This document shows, piece by piece, positions 50,463-59,848 of a stretch of 64,000 bases of DNA; position 1 is the first letter of the stretch, and the number at the start of each line of letters is the position of its first letter. Origin of the DNA: Planctomycetaceae bacterium (GTDB lineage: Bacteria > Planctomycetota > Phycisphaerae > UBA1845 > UTPLA1); contig WYBU01000009.1 in NCBI GenBank assembly GCA_011525745.1, positions 62,001 to 126,000 on the forward strand. Reading direction: 5' to 3'. A program made the translations under genes and the position numbers. The notes below the pieces were generated by a model, which saw nothing but the letters and a program-made list of their open reading frames with translations, was not told the DNA's origin and ran no database searches.

Positions 50463-51617
50463 ATGTCCGCATTGCTGACATCGCAACCGATCGCGGAGCA
50501 CGTGGCCGGTCAGCGCGGCGGTCGTCGCGTGCTCTCGCTGATCGCGCCGGGACTGCCGCACGATTACCCGGAGATCCAGAACTGGGCGCGTTCGTTCGGC
50601 TGGAGCGTGTTTCCGGACGCCGGCATCGTCTCGTTGCCGCTGGGCGACGGAGCGCCGTGGCAGAATCTGACGCAATTCGTCGATGCGTTGCGCAACGCGC
50701 TGAACGAGAAGCAGCTTGTCGAGCTGCGCGCCGCATGGCTTCGACCCGGTCAGCCGCTGAGCGAGCAACTCCACGCGCTGGTTCATGCGCGGCCGGTGTT
50801 GTCGATGGTGCCGTTCGAGGGTTCGCCACTCTCGGAGATTCTGAAGGAGAAACGGATCGAGACCTGGTTCCAGCCGGTCGTTCGGGCGCTTGACCACGAG
50901 GTTTGGGGATACGAATGCCTGATGCGCGGCCGCACGGCCGACGGCGATCTGATCCTGCCGGAGCGGCTGTTCCAATGGGCGTCGCAGGAGCGGCTGCTGT
51001 TTATTCTCGATCGAATCTGTCGCGAAACGCACCTGTACAACGCCGGCCGGGCCGGCCTGCCGCCGGGCTGCAACGTGTTGATCAACTTCCTGCCGGCGGC
51101 CGTTTACGATCCGAAGCATTGCCTGCAAACCTCGATTCGCGCCGCCTACGACAGCGGGCTGTCGCCGGAGCAGGTGACGTTCGAAGTAGTCGAAACGCAT
51201 CAGGTCGACGACCCCGAGCATCTGCGCGGCATCCTCGACTATTACCGCTCGCACGGCTTTCGCGTGGCGCTCGACGACGTCGGCGCCGGCTACGCGGGGC
51301 TTTCGCTGATGGCCGAGTTGCAGCCCGATCTGGTAAAGCTCGATGCGAAGGTCGTCCGCAAGTCGGAGCACAACGCCGCTTATCGCGACGTGTGTGCGTC
51401 GGTCATCGAGCTGGCCCACAAGGGCGGCCATCGCGTCGTGGCAGAGGGAATCGAAACGCCGGAACAATGCGCCGTGATGGAAGCGCTGGGCGTCGATCTG
51501 CTCCAGGGCTTTTTGTTCGGCCGACCCGCGGCGGAGCCGGCCGGCTGTCGGTTGTCCGTAGTCAATCTCCCGCCCTCGGACGATGATGCAGAGTCCCAAC
51601 GCGAAGCGGCCAGTTGA
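50463..51617 (+). CDS. EAL-domain cyclic di-GMP phosphodiesterase
   Basis: The 384-residue protein (ATG at 50463, AGGA upstream) has an N-terminal region of about 130 residues without a known domain, then an EAL domain. The EAL motif reads ECL (VWGYECLMRGR) but the first glutamate is kept. Other catalytic positions are present: NVLINFLP (Asn), TFEVVET (Glu), LDDVGAGYAGL (Asp-Asp), DLVKLDAKVV (Lys), VVAEGIET (Glu) and LLQGFLFGRP (Gln). It should therefore hydrolyse c-di-GMP to pGpG. It diverges from the heparinase-like gene. Confidence 0.9.
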   Translation: MSALLTSQPIAEHVAGQRGGRRVLSLIAPGLPHDYPEIQNWARSFGWSVFPDAGIVSLPLGDGAPWQNLTQFVDALRNALNEKQLVELRAAWLRPGQPLSEQLHALVHARPVLSMVPFEGSPLSEILKEKRIETWFQPVVRALDHEVWGYECLMRGRTADGDLILPERLFQWASQERLLFILDRICRETHLYNAGRAGLPPGCNVLINFLPAAVYDPKHCLQTSIRAAYDSGLSPEQVTFEVVETHQVDDPEHLRGILDYYRSHGFRVALDDVGAGYAGLSLMAELQPDLVKLDAKVVRKSEHNAAYRDVCASVIELAHKGGHRVVAEGIETPEQCAVMEALGVDLLQGFLFGRPAAEPAGCRLSVVNLPPSDDDAESQREAAS

Positions 51618-51768
51618 CGTGTTGGCATTATCCTGCCTCTCGTTTTCAACTTCTTGACTTTTTGACGTTTCGCCGGTTCGCCGTTTCGCTTCAGCGCGTC
51701 CACCGCGGCGTGCTTCGCTACAATCACCTCGCCCGAACGCGGCGCCGCCGCGCCGAACGAGGTGAATC

Positions 51769-53211
51769 ATGACGCCGCACATTCCCATCCTGCGACACGG
51801 TAAGCCCTATGCCAGCGTCACGACATGCGACATCCTCCATCACGCCACCGGCGAGCCGGTGGCCACGCTCAGCCTCGCCAACAGCGGCATGATCGTCCGC
51901 GACGTCCGCCGCATGGCGCACGACGCGCTGTCGCGCATCGGCGTCGCCGATCTGCTGGCCGCCTGCCGCCGGGCCGCCGACCTGTTCATGACCGCCGCGC
52001 TGCCGCTGGGCGACGGCGCGCAGACGTTTGACGACTATTTACGTCAGCTTTCGGCCACGACCGGCCTGCCCCTCGTGCTGTGCCGCGGCAACGCCGAGAA
52101 AATCCGCAAGGTGCTGGCCGAAATGGACGAGGTGCTGGCCGGCTTGATGCGCGGTTGCGATCCGGCCATTCTCGACCGCGGCTGGACCGTGCGCGACGGC
52201 CGGACGTTGAGCTTCTTCCGCCAGGCGCGCGTCTTCGGCGCCGTGCTGCCGAGCAACTCGCCCGGCGTACATTCGCTCTGGCTTCCGACCGTGGCGATGA
52301 AGACGCCCCTCGCGCTGCGGCCCGGCCGCGAGGAACCGTGGACGCCCGTTCGCATCATCGCGGCACTGATCGAAGCCGGTCTGCCGGCCGAGGCGTTCGG
52401 CTTTTACCCGTCGGATCATGAAGGCTCCGCCGCGCTGCTGCGCGCCGTCGATCGCGGCATGATCTTCGGCGACACGACGACCACGCGCCCGTGGGCCGAC
52501 GATCGCCGCATCGAGATACACGGAACCGGTTTCAGCAAAGTGATCCTCGGCGACGACGCCGCCGACGACTGGCCCCGCTACATCGACCTGATGGCCTCGT
52601 CGATCCTCGCCAACGGCGGGCGATCGTGCATCAATGCTTCGGCGGTCTGGACGCCGCGGCACGGCCGGGCGATCGCCGAGGCGCTGGCGGCGAAGCTGGC
52701 GACCGTTCGCGCGCTGCCGGCCGATCACTCGGACGCCGCGCTGGCGGCGTTCGCCAATCCCGACGTGGCCGAGCGGATTTCGACGATGATCGACCGCCAA
52801 CTCGCCGAGCCGGGGGCCGAGGACGTGACGCTGCGGCTGCGCGGCACGCCGCGGCTGGAGCGGATCGGCCGCTGCGCCTATCTGCTGCCGACGATCGTCT
52901 GGTGCGATCCGACGCGCGAAGACGGACCCGCGTCGCACCCGCTGGCCAACCGCGAATTCTTGTTCCCTTACGCATCGGTGATCGAATGCCCTGCGGCGAC
53001 CATGCCCGAGGCGATCGGCCCGACGCTGGTGGTCTCGGCCGTGACGAACGACGCGGCGTTTCGCGCCCGTCTGATGTCGTGCCCGCACATCGACCGGCTG
53101 AACCTCGGCCCGATTCCGACATGGAAGATCAGTTGGAACCAGCCGCACGAGGGAAACCTGTTCGAGTTGCTCTATCGCCAGCGTGCGTTCCAGATGGAGC
53201 CGGCGGCGTGA
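51769..53211 (+). CDS. Aldehyde dehydrogenase superfamily protein
   Basis: The 480-residue protein aligns with the aldehyde dehydrogenase fold: FGAVLPSNSPGVHSLWLPTV (cofactor-binding start), ALRPGREEPWTPVRIIAALI, GLPAEAFGFYPSD, FGDTTTTRPWADDRRIEIHG and the nucleophile in NGGRSCINASAVW (C287). The glutamate in RIEIHGTG (E249) is where the general base is expected, but the usual ELGGK is replaced. It may be an unusual NAD(P)-dependent aldehyde or acyl-CoA dehydrogenase. A TACAAT box (51719-51724) and GAGGTG upstream of the ATG support the start. No linked pathway genes. Confidence 0.82.
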   Translation: MTPHIPILRHGKPYASVTTCDILHHATGEPVATLSLANSGMIVRDVRRMAHDALSRIGVADLLAACRRAADLFMTAALPLGDGAQTFDDYLRQLSATTGLPLVLCRGNAEKIRKVLAEMDEVLAGLMRGCDPAILDRGWTVRDGRTLSFFRQARVFGAVLPSNSPGVHSLWLPTVAMKTPLALRPGREEPWTPVRIIAALIEAGLPAEAFGFYPSDHEGSAALLRAVDRGMIFGDTTTTRPWADDRRIEIHGTGFSKVILGDDAADDWPRYIDLMASSILANGGRSCINASAVWTPRHGRAIAEALAAKLATVRALPADHSDAALAAFANPDVAERISTMIDRQLAEPGAEDVTLRLRGTPRLERIGRCAYLLPTIVWCDPTREDGPASHPLANREFLFPYASVIECPAATMPEAIGPTLVVSAVTNDAAFRARLMSCPHIDRLNLGPIPTWKISWNQPHEGNLFELLYRQRAFQMEPAA

Positions 53212-53459
53212 AGGGCGACGTAAGCCGTCAGCCAACAGCTTTCACCCATCAGCGTTCAGACGACAGCCGTCATTCACGCGCAGGTGGGTATCCAGTCCTC
53301 CGCGACCTCCGCGCCACTGCATGAAATTCCCCATTTCGATCGTCGATTTTCGACTTTCCCGTTCGTCGCATCTTCGCTGTCTTCTGCTTCCTGTTCCCTT
53401 GCCTTTCGTTTCGACGTTTCGATTCTTTGACGTTTTCTTTCGACGTTCGACTTCTCTTC
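53212..53459. other. Gap with low-complexity TTTCGA repeats
   Basis: From about 53325 it holds AAATTCCCCATTTCGATCGT, GACTTTCCCG and TTTCGACGTTTCGATTCTTT stretches, similar to those near 12190, 30550 and 51650. Other sequence resembles TCAGCCATCAGC-type filler. No gene. Confidence 0.5.
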
Positions 53460-55196
53460 TCACCCATCGAGGCTTACCGCCCGCGCAAAGTACTTGTTGC
53501 GCCAGTCGTCGCCGATCCAGGTCTCGACGCGCTGCGGACCGCGGGCCATCGCTTCGACGAACCGCCGATCGGCCGCCAGGTGGGCCAGGCTCAGCAACAG
53601 CGCTATCGCGCTGGCGGTCAGCCACAACGCACAGGCCGACGCAAACGCGCGGCGCGACTCGCCAGAGTCGGCGGTCGGCGCTGGCTGGGCCGCACCCGCG
53701 GGCCGTGCCGGCGGTCGGCGACTCCTCAGCGCGCGAATGCCGTCGATCGCCAGCACAATCGCGACCACGCCCATCGCAAGCGCGAGCAGCCAGAATTCGC
53801 CGCCCAGCCGCCGCGCCGCCAGGCTGCTCCACGTCGGAGAAAGCAGGGCATAGGCCGCCAGGGCAACGCCCAGCCCGAATCGAAGTCCGCGCCGCGCGCT
53901 GAGCAGCATCATGCTCAGAATTCCCGAGATGGCCAGCATCACCGGCCACTGCTTCCACGACAGTCCGCCGTGCGTAAATTGCCAATACATGACGGCGCCC
54001 GCCAACAGCGGCGGCAGGCACGCAACCCAACGCACCGACCGGCAAAGCGATCCCGCCCTGCTTGAGTCGGAAGAGCGCGATACGTGTTGGTTCTTCGCCG
54101 CGCCGCGCAGCCAGATGGCGCCGATCGTGCCGGTGACAATGGCGAACGAGCCGCCGAAAACCAGCAGCGCGCCCGCAAAGAGCGTGGCAAGCGCCGTCGC
54201 GTGCGCCGTACCGGCCGGCAGCGGTCGTGATGAGTCGAACGCGTCGGCGCCGGCATGTTCGATCAGGACGTGCAGATCGGCGCGAAAGCGCCGCGCGTTG
54301 TCAGCGGCGTCCCACCAGTCAAATTCCGATTCGCCCGCGGTCTCCGCCGCCGCGCGGCGCGCCGCGATGGCGCGATCGCACGTGCGCGCGATCAGATCGG
54401 CGCACAGCAGCGCCAGGCCGGGCGACACCTCTTCGCGCAGCAGTCCGCCCGACAGTGCGACGACGCTGCGCCGACACGCGGACGCATCGGCCGGCCGGTC
54501 CGCCGCAGCCAGTTCGTCGGCCAACTCGTTGAGTGTATTCGCCAGCGCCGGCAGCACCGCGTAGGGCGACTCATCGAGCAGGCCGGGCATCAGCAACCGC
54601 GCCAGATCGGCGCGATTCGCATGTTGCGCAAAGACGGCGTACCAACGCGCGTGCTCTTCGGCCTCATACGCCGTCGTGCGCCGTGCCGCCGGCCGCGCCT
54701 GCATCCGCGACTGATACGCCGCCCAGCGCGTGGCGGCGTCGGCGTCCTGTGCGCGAAGTAGTTCGATGTCGAGCCACGCCGCAACCGCACGCGACAGGCG
54801 GTTGCCGTTGTCGCTTGCCGCCAGGTCGTTCGCCGACGCCGCCGCGTCGATCGACGTTTTGCCCGCGGCGTAGTCGGCCGCCGCGTTCAACAGTTGCAGG
54901 CAGGCGTTGAACGATTCGGCCGGCACGTTCGGCGGCGGCGTGCGCCGCAGCTCGGCATAGCGGCTTTGCCACCACTCGTCGCGGCGCGGATCGTCGCGAT
55001 CCGCGTAGAGAAGTTGATAACGCCGGTGGAGCGACGCGACGTAGCCGTTGAGGCGCAAGAGCGTCGCCAGCGACACCGTCGCGCAGACGAGAGCGGCCAG
55101 CATGAGCAGAAACAGCGTTAACGCACCGGGCCGCGGGCGCGGCGCGCGAGGACGCGCATGTGCCGGGTTCGATTTGCCGGTGACACGACGGCTCAT
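53460..55196 (-). CDS. Multi-helix membrane protein of unknown function
   Basis: From the ATG at 55196 the protein has 578 residues. An N-terminal helix (LTLFLLMLAALVCATVSLAT) leads into a large alanine-rich, helical domain (about 45-320) with RDEWWQSRYAELRRTPPPNV and EHARWYAVFAQHANRADLAR, probably outside the membrane. Several helices follow: ATLFAGALLVFGGSFAIVTG, CLPPLLAGAVMYW, WPVMLAISGILSMMLLSA, LGVALAAYALLSPTW, WLLALAMGVVAIVLAIDGI and LWLTASAIALLLSLAHLA. No known family is recognised. No operon partner is obvious. Confidence 0.7.
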   Translation of the reverse strand: MSRRVTGKSNPAHARPRAPRPRPGALTLFLLMLAALVCATVSLATLLRLNGYVASLHRRYQLLYADRDDPRRDEWWQSRYAELRRTPPPNVPAESFNACLQLLNAAADYAAGKTSIDAAASANDLAASDNGNRLSRAVAAWLDIELLRAQDADAATRWAAYQSRMQARPAARRTTAYEAEEHARWYAVFAQHANRADLARLLMPGLLDESPYAVLPALANTLNELADELAAADRPADASACRRSVVALSGGLLREEVSPGLALLCADLIARTCDRAIAARRAAAETAGESEFDWWDAADNARRFRADLHVLIEHAGADAFDSSRPLPAGTAHATALATLFAGALLVFGGSFAIVTGTIGAIWLRGAAKNQHVSRSSDSSRAGSLCRSVRWVACLPPLLAGAVMYWQFTHGGLSWKQWPVMLAISGILSMMLLSARRGLRFGLGVALAAYALLSPTWSSLAARRLGGEFWLLALAMGVVAIVLAIDGIRALRSRRPPARPAGAAQPAPTADSGESRRAFASACALWLTASAIALLLSLAHLAADRRFVEAMARGPQRVETWIGDDWRNKYFARAVSLDG

Positions 55197-55366
55197 GGGC
55201 AGGCGCAGTTGTAACCGACCCGCGGCCTCGTGCGCAAGAGCCTGCTGTGGTTGTTCAGCCTGCTCGCATCTGACGCACCGTGCGGCGCGGGCATTCGGAC
55301 TGCGCGAACGGCAACAAGTTTGTTCCGCGCGACGTTCAAAAGATGCGCCGATTCCGACCAGGAACA

Positions 55367-56296
55367 CTACGTGTGTGCGACATCCAGCCGGCGCGACCGA
55401 ATCGCGCGCCGCGGCACAGGATTAAGGTCCCACACCAGCCCCAGCCACGAAAGCACCAGCAACCCGTAATAGCTCAGATCGATCTCCCACCAGAAAAAGC
55501 CCTGCCGCACCGAGCCGGGATAGTGATGATGGTTGTTGTGCCAGCCTTCGCCGAACGTCAACAGCGCCAGCAGCAGGCTGTTGCGGCTGTGGTCGCTCGT
55601 GGCGAAGCGCTTGCGGCCGATGAGATGGGCCAGCGAGTTTATCGTGCAGGTCGCGTGAAACAGCACGATCGTCGAAATGAAGAACCCCCACACCAGCATC
55701 TGCCAGCCGCTGGTTTCCAGCCACGGCGCCCATCGCTCCATCGCCGCGCCGAGCGCGAACAGCCCCACCGCCAGCAGCACCGGCACGAGCGTGTCGAAGC
55801 GGTCCAGAAAGCGCAATTCGGGATATTTTGCCAGATCGGGCACCGCCTCGAGATTCGTGCGGTAGGCGCCGCGCGAGGTGATCCAGCCCATGTGGCTCCA
55901 GGCCCAGCCGTGCGTGTGCGGCGAGTGAACGTCAAGCTCGTCGTCCGAATGCTGATGATGATGCCGATGATGCGCCGCCCACCACAACGGGCCGCGCTGC
56001 ACGGCCGAATTTCCCAGTACGCCGGCGACGAACTGGAACGCCCGCGACGTGCGGAACGTGCGATGCGAAAAATAACGATGATAGAACGCCGTCACCGCAA
56101 ACATGCGGATCGCGTACAGCGCGGCGGCCACGCCGACGGCCGTCCAGCTCCAACCCACCCAAATCACGCCCAGGCAGGCGGCATGCATGGCGAAAAACGG
56201 CGTACAGCGCACCCAGTCGATGCGCTTGGCCTCGGCCGGATCGACCGCCGTTGCGTCGCCCGTTCCGCCGACGGTCGTGTCGAACCAGCGGACCAT
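55367..56296 (-). CDS. Acyl-CoA/fatty acid desaturase (delta-9 type)
   Basis: From the ATG at 56296 the protein has 309 residues. It shows the three histidine boxes of the membrane di-iron desaturases: FYHRYFSHRTF, WWAAHHRHHHQHSDD and GEGWHNNHHHYPGS, plus HGWAWSHMGWITS and hydrophobic helices (CLGVIWVGWSWTAVGVAAAL, VLLAVGLFALGAA). It inserts a double bond in saturated acyl chains using O2 and reductant, changing membrane fluidity. Start is uncertain, since the frame stays open upstream through repeat-like sequence. It stands alone. Confidence 0.93.
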   Translation of the reverse strand: MVRWFDTTVGGTGDATAVDPAEAKRIDWVRCTPFFAMHAACLGVIWVGWSWTAVGVAAALYAIRMFAVTAFYHRYFSHRTFRTSRAFQFVAGVLGNSAVQRGPLWWAAHHRHHHQHSDDELDVHSPHTHGWAWSHMGWITSRGAYRTNLEAVPDLAKYPELRFLDRFDTLVPVLLAVGLFALGAAMERWAPWLETSGWQMLVWGFFISTIVLFHATCTINSLAHLIGRKRFATSDHSRNSLLLALLTFGEGWHNNHHHYPGSVRQGFFWWEIDLSYYGLLVLSWLGLVWDLNPVPRRAIRSRRLDVAHT

Positions 56297-56877
56297 TGCG
56301 ATCAGCGGGCGGAGCCAGCGCGAGCGCGCGTGTGAGCGTGCGGCTGTTGGGGGCGATGGGAAATCGATCGACGTATCCGTGATGGCGGGCGAGGTAACAG
56401 TGGACGAAGCATGGATCCGTGAAATAGCGCAGACCTCCGTTGTTCGACCAGCGAGGCCGCACAATGCGGAGGCGCCGGCGGCGTTTTTTGCGGGTAATGA
56501 CAGACGAGCGGACTTTAGGCGGCCGCGACCGGGCGGTCAAGCGGAACGGCCGGTTGGAACCCCGTCAAGCCGCGCGGCACGCCGATCTGAACCGAACCGC
56601 GCCCGTGAGGAGGCGGCGGGTGAGGCATCGAATGCGAACCGCCAATCGCATGCGCGACCGGGCAGCGCGCAGCCGAAGGCGGGACGCGCGGCGATTGTGA
56701 ACGGCGTTCCGTCGCTCCCGCACGGTCGCGGTTCGGATCATCGCGTCAGTCGTCACGCCCCAATTACGGGATTCCGCCGGTTGCTGCCCGGCCGCGGTGC
56801 GTTCATAATACGTGGTTCACCCCGTCACGGCGCGAGCCGTGACGAAGGAAGCATGGGCCGTTCCGGGGAGGCGCTCG
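56297..56877. other. 580-bp gap with GAACCG repeats
   Basis: It contains a direct copy at about 56583-56612 (CCGAACCGCGCCCGTGAGG) and an inverted one at about 56712-56740 (TCCCGCACGGTCGCGGTTCG). A GGGGAGG motif just before 56878 is the ribosome binding site of the next gene. The desaturase promoter should be here; I do not see it clearly. Confidence 0.5.
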
Positions 56878-57618
56878 ATGGGAACCACGCTGGCCGCGTT
56901 GCAGCGATTGCAGGCGGTCGAAACGCAATTAGCCGAAATACGCAACCGCATCACCGCCCTGGGCCGGCGGGTTGAACTCCAGGAAACGAAACTGCGCCAG
57001 ATCGACGACGCGCTGGCGAACGAACAGCGTGAGCTGCAATCGCGGCAGATGGAGGCCGACCGGCTTGAGCTGGACGTGAAGTCGTACGAGTCCGAAATCT
57101 CCAAGCTGCGGACGGCGCTGAACTCCGCCAAGACCAACAAGGAATACGCGGCCATCCTGACGCAACTGAACACCGTCAAGGTCGACTCGAGCAAGGTCGA
57201 AGAACGCGCGCTCGAAATGATCGCGCGGGTCGACGAGCTGAAGCAGAAGATGGCCGCCGCGCGCATCGCCCGCGAGGCCGAGGAAGAACGCCGCGACGAG
57301 CTGAAGGCCGAGGCCGGGCGTTACGAGGCCGAGTGTAAGGATCGGCTCGAATCCCTCATTCGCCGGCGCGACGAAACCGCGGCCCACGTGCCCGCCCCGG
57401 CGCTGAAGCTGTTCGATCGCGTGGCCTCCAAGAACGACGGCAAGGCGCTGGCCATGGTCGTGCGCACCAACCCGCGGCGAGAGGAATTCGCCTGCGAATG
57501 CTGCAACATGTCGATCACGCTCCAGCAGGTCAATGCCCTGCTCTCGCGCGATGAGCCCGTGCTTTGCCACACCTGCGGGCACATTCTTTACCTCGAGACA
57601 CAGTCCACTCCCGTGTGA
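56878..57618 (+). CDS. C4 zinc-ribbon coiled-coil protein (CdsZ-like)
   Basis: The 246-residue protein is mostly long coiled coil (about 5-165; LQAVETQLAEIRNRITALGR, EISKLRTALNSAKTNKEYAA) with a C-terminal zinc ribbon: ACECCNMSITLQQVNAL and VLCHTCGHILYLE give CxxC pairs. This matches the widespread zinc-ribbon family (formerly DUF164) with roles proposed in type III secretion or in flagellar or nucleic acid functions. The start at 56878 has GGAGG 6 nt upstream. It sits 4 nt before the RNase HI gene, an association also known in actinobacteria, so the pair forms an operon. Confidence 0.9.
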   Translation: MGTTLAALQRLQAVETQLAEIRNRITALGRRVELQETKLRQIDDALANEQRELQSRQMEADRLELDVKSYESEISKLRTALNSAKTNKEYAAILTQLNTVKVDSSKVEERALEMIARVDELKQKMAAARIAREAEEERRDELKAEAGRYEAECKDRLESLIRRRDETAAHVPAPALKLFDRVASKNDGKALAMVVRTNPRREEFACECCNMSITLQQVNALLSRDEPVLCHTCGHILYLETQSTPV

Positions 57619-57622
57619 CGTC

Positions 57623-58462
57623 ATGCAACTGACGCTCAACATCGACGGTGGTTCGCGCGGCAATCCGGGACCCGCCGGCGCCGGCGTCGTCGTGCGAGAC
57701 GATCGCGGCCGCGCCCTGTTCGAGGGCGGGTTCTTTCTCGGCGAGATGACCAACAACGCCGCCGAATACAACGGGCTGCTGCACGGGTTGCGGATCGCCG
57801 CCGGCTGGCCCGACGCCGATCTGGTGATCATCTCGGACAGCGAGCTGATGGTGCGACAGGTCACGGGCGAATACCGCGTGCGCAGCCCCGACCTGGCGCC
57901 GCTGTTCGAACAGGCGCAACGCCAGCTCTTGCGTCGCGGGCAGTGGCAGATTCGACACGTCCGCCGCGAGCACAATATCCGCGCCGACGATCTGGCTAAC
58001 CGCGCCATGGACGCCGGCGCGGACGTCATCATCACCGATGCCCGCCCGCCGGCCGGCGCAACAAACGCGACTCGATCGACGCCGACCGCCGACAAAGCTC
58101 GGCCCCCTGTGCAGACGGCCCGTTCGCGCGACACGGCCGCCGGCGGCAACGGCCGCCGGCCGGCGCCGGCCGGATCGGGCAGCACGCCGGCGGCGCCGGG
58201 CGCCGGGCGCGTGGTGAATGCCCGCTGCACGATTCCCGCGGCACGAGGCGCCTGTCCGGCCGGCTGCGCCCGCGGACAGGTTTTTGCGTTCGGCGACGGC
58301 CCGCCGGCCGATCTTTGCCTTGACGCGCTGGCTGCGATGCTGAACACGGTGCTGGCGCTGCGTGATGCGCCGCTGGGGGAGGACGAGTCGGTTCCGGCGC
58401 TGACGATCCGCTGCTTTCGCCCCGGCTGCGGCGGCGTGTTTGAGTTGTACTGTGAAGGTTGA
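57623..58462 (+). CDS. RNase HI fused to a TIGR04076-like C-terminal domain
   Basis: The 279-residue protein has an RNase HI domain (1-135) that cleaves RNA in RNA-DNA hybrids: LNIDGGSRGNPGPAGAGVVV, NNAAEYNGLLHGL, VIISDSELMVRQVTGEY and REHNIRADDLANRAMD supply D8, E48, D72 and D122. A proline/alanine-rich linker (about 138-190) leads to a cysteine-containing domain: VNARCTIPAARGACPAGCAR, ADLCLDALAAMLNTVLALRD and LTIRCFRPGCGGVFELYCEG. This resembles TIGR04076 proteins, whose role is not established. It follows the zinc-ribbon gene by 4 nt. Confidence 0.88.
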   Translation: MQLTLNIDGGSRGNPGPAGAGVVVRDDRGRALFEGGFFLGEMTNNAAEYNGLLHGLRIAAGWPDADLVIISDSELMVRQVTGEYRVRSPDLAPLFEQAQRQLLRRGQWQIRHVRREHNIRADDLANRAMDAGADVIITDARPPAGATNATRSTPTADKARPPVQTARSRDTAAGGNGRRPAPAGSGSTPAAPGAGRVVNARCTIPAARGACPAGCARGQVFAFGDGPPADLCLDALAAMLNTVLALRDAPLGEDESVPALTIRCFRPGCGGVFELYCEG

Positions 58463-58586
58463 GCGGCGGGCCGCGCCCTCATTCACGCGAAGCCGGGATC
58501 GTGGGGACGCGAAGGGAATCCTTCAGGCCCGCGCCTGCGCGGCGGGACCGACGCGGCTTTACCGCATTGCGGCCGTCCGCATGGCC

Positions 58587-58597
58587 TACACTCCACC
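58587..58597 (+). promoter_or_regulatory. -10 box placed for leaderless start at 58598
   Basis: TACACT (58587-58592) is followed by 5 nt and the ATG at 58598. No Shine-Dalgarno is present. The -35 region is not clear. Confidence 0.4.
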
Positions 58598-59461
58598 ATG
58601 AGCGATGCACATGGCCGCCGCAGGCGGCGCGAGACGAAAGTCCTGGGCGGGCAGGCGATGTTACTCATTCCAATACATCCGCGCTTGCAGGGTCCATGGC
58701 GTCCGCGCATCAGCGCCCTGCTGGTTGCGTCCGCGCTGGTATTGTCGGCTTCCGCCGAGCCGCCGTCCGACGCCGAACGCCCGACGACGTCGCAGCGAGA
58801 CGGCAAATCGAGCCGTCGGGCGCGTCCGGCCACGTCGAGCCGGCCCGTCGATCCGCTGGAAGCGGTCCGCGCATTGCGCATCGTAATGGCGCAGGCCGAT
58901 TTCGAAGACGTTCCGTTCGACGAATTCGTGGCCTGGCTGTCGCGCGAAACAAAGGTCAACGTCGTCGTGCGCTGGAAGCTGCTCGAGCGGGCCGGCATCG
59001 AGCGCGACGCGCCCATCAACCTGAGCGTTCACGATTCCTCGATCAGCGCCATCCTTCATGCCGTGCTCAAGCAGGTCGCCGACGATCGCGCCGAACTCGG
59101 ATTTCGCGCGGCCGACAACATCATCACGATCTCCACCCGCGCCGATCTGAACCGGCTGCTCGTCACCGCGACCTACGACGTGAAGGACCTGCTCGTGCTC
59201 GTGCCCAACTTTGAGTCGATGCGGCCCGATGGCATCGGGCTGGGGCTTCAGCAGCGCGAGACGCTTCGTGGCTCGGTCAAGGACGCCGACGCCGCGGTGA
59301 TGGAACTGATCGAGGTCATCGTGATGGCGGTCTATCCCGATTCGTGGAAGGTCAACGGCGGGCTGGGCACCATCTCCTACTTCCGCGGCCGACTCGTGGT
59401 GCGCAACACGCCCGAGGTGCATCACGCCCTGCGCGGTCAGCTTCGCGCACTGCGCAACTGA
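58598..59461 (+). CDS. Exported secretin-N/STN-like domain protein
   Basis: The 287-residue protein has an N-terminal hydrophobic segment (ISALLVASALVLSASAEPPS) after a basic start, then FEDVPFDEFVAWLSRETKVN and VVVRWKLLERAGIERDAPI and NLSVHDSSISAILHAVLKQV, the pattern of secretin N-terminal (STN) domains that form ring parts of type II secretion and type IV pilus systems. The C-terminal YPDSWKVNGGLGTISYFRGR resembles planctomycete proteins of the same kind. No secretin pore domain is present. Its end overlaps the convergent DUF167 gene by 25 nt. It may work with the pilus-like genes downstream. Confidence 0.75.
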   Translation: MSDAHGRRRRRETKVLGGQAMLLIPIHPRLQGPWRPRISALLVASALVLSASAEPPSDAERPTTSQRDGKSSRRARPATSSRPVDPLEAVRALRIVMAQADFEDVPFDEFVAWLSRETKVNVVVRWKLLERAGIERDAPINLSVHDSSISAILHAVLKQVADDRAELGFRAADNIITISTRADLNRLLVTATYDVKDLLVLVPNFESMRPDGIGLGLQQRETLRGSVKDADAAVMELIEVIVMAVYPDSWKVNGGLGTISYFRGRLVVRNTPEVHHALRGQLRALRN

Positions 59462-59772
59462 ATCCCCGCCTGTTCCGCCGACACGCCCTCGACGCGAACG
59501 GTCTTGCGCGGGCTGGTGGGGCCGGCGACGACGCTTACTTTGTTCTCAGACACGCCCAGCGCCTCGGCCAGCAGACGAACTACCGCCGCATTGGCGCGGC
59601 CTTTCTCGGGCGGAGCGGCGACCTGAATCTTCAGATCATCGCCCAGCGGCCCGACGATCCGATCGCGCGAAGCGCCGGGCACGACCTTGACGGCGATTTC
59701 CACGCCGCCGGCGACGGCGCGCAGATAACCGGGAAGCGGTTGCGCCGGTACGCCGAGTGATGGTTGCGCCAT
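59437..59772 (-). CDS. DUF167 (YggU) family protein
   Basis: The 111-residue protein starts at 59772. It shows the family pattern: VEIAVKVVPGASRDRIVGPL, LKIQVAAPPEKGRANAAVVR and LAEALGVSENKVSVVAGPTS, ending in RKTVRVEGV. Function is not known. It follows the 59849-61567 gene by 76 nt on the same strand and overlaps the 3' end of the gene on the opposite strand. Confidence 0.92.
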   Translation of the reverse strand: MAQPSLGVPAQPLPGYLRAVAGGVEIAVKVVPGASRDRIVGPLGDDLKIQVAAPPEKGRANAAVVRLLAEALGVSENKVSVVAGPTSPRKTVRVEGVSAEQAGIQLRSARS

Positions 59773-59848
59773 GACGGGCGGATGTTTCCAACGTTGCGGC
59801 CGCGCGGATCGTGCCCGCGAGCGGAGTGATCCGCACGAGCCGGCCGTC

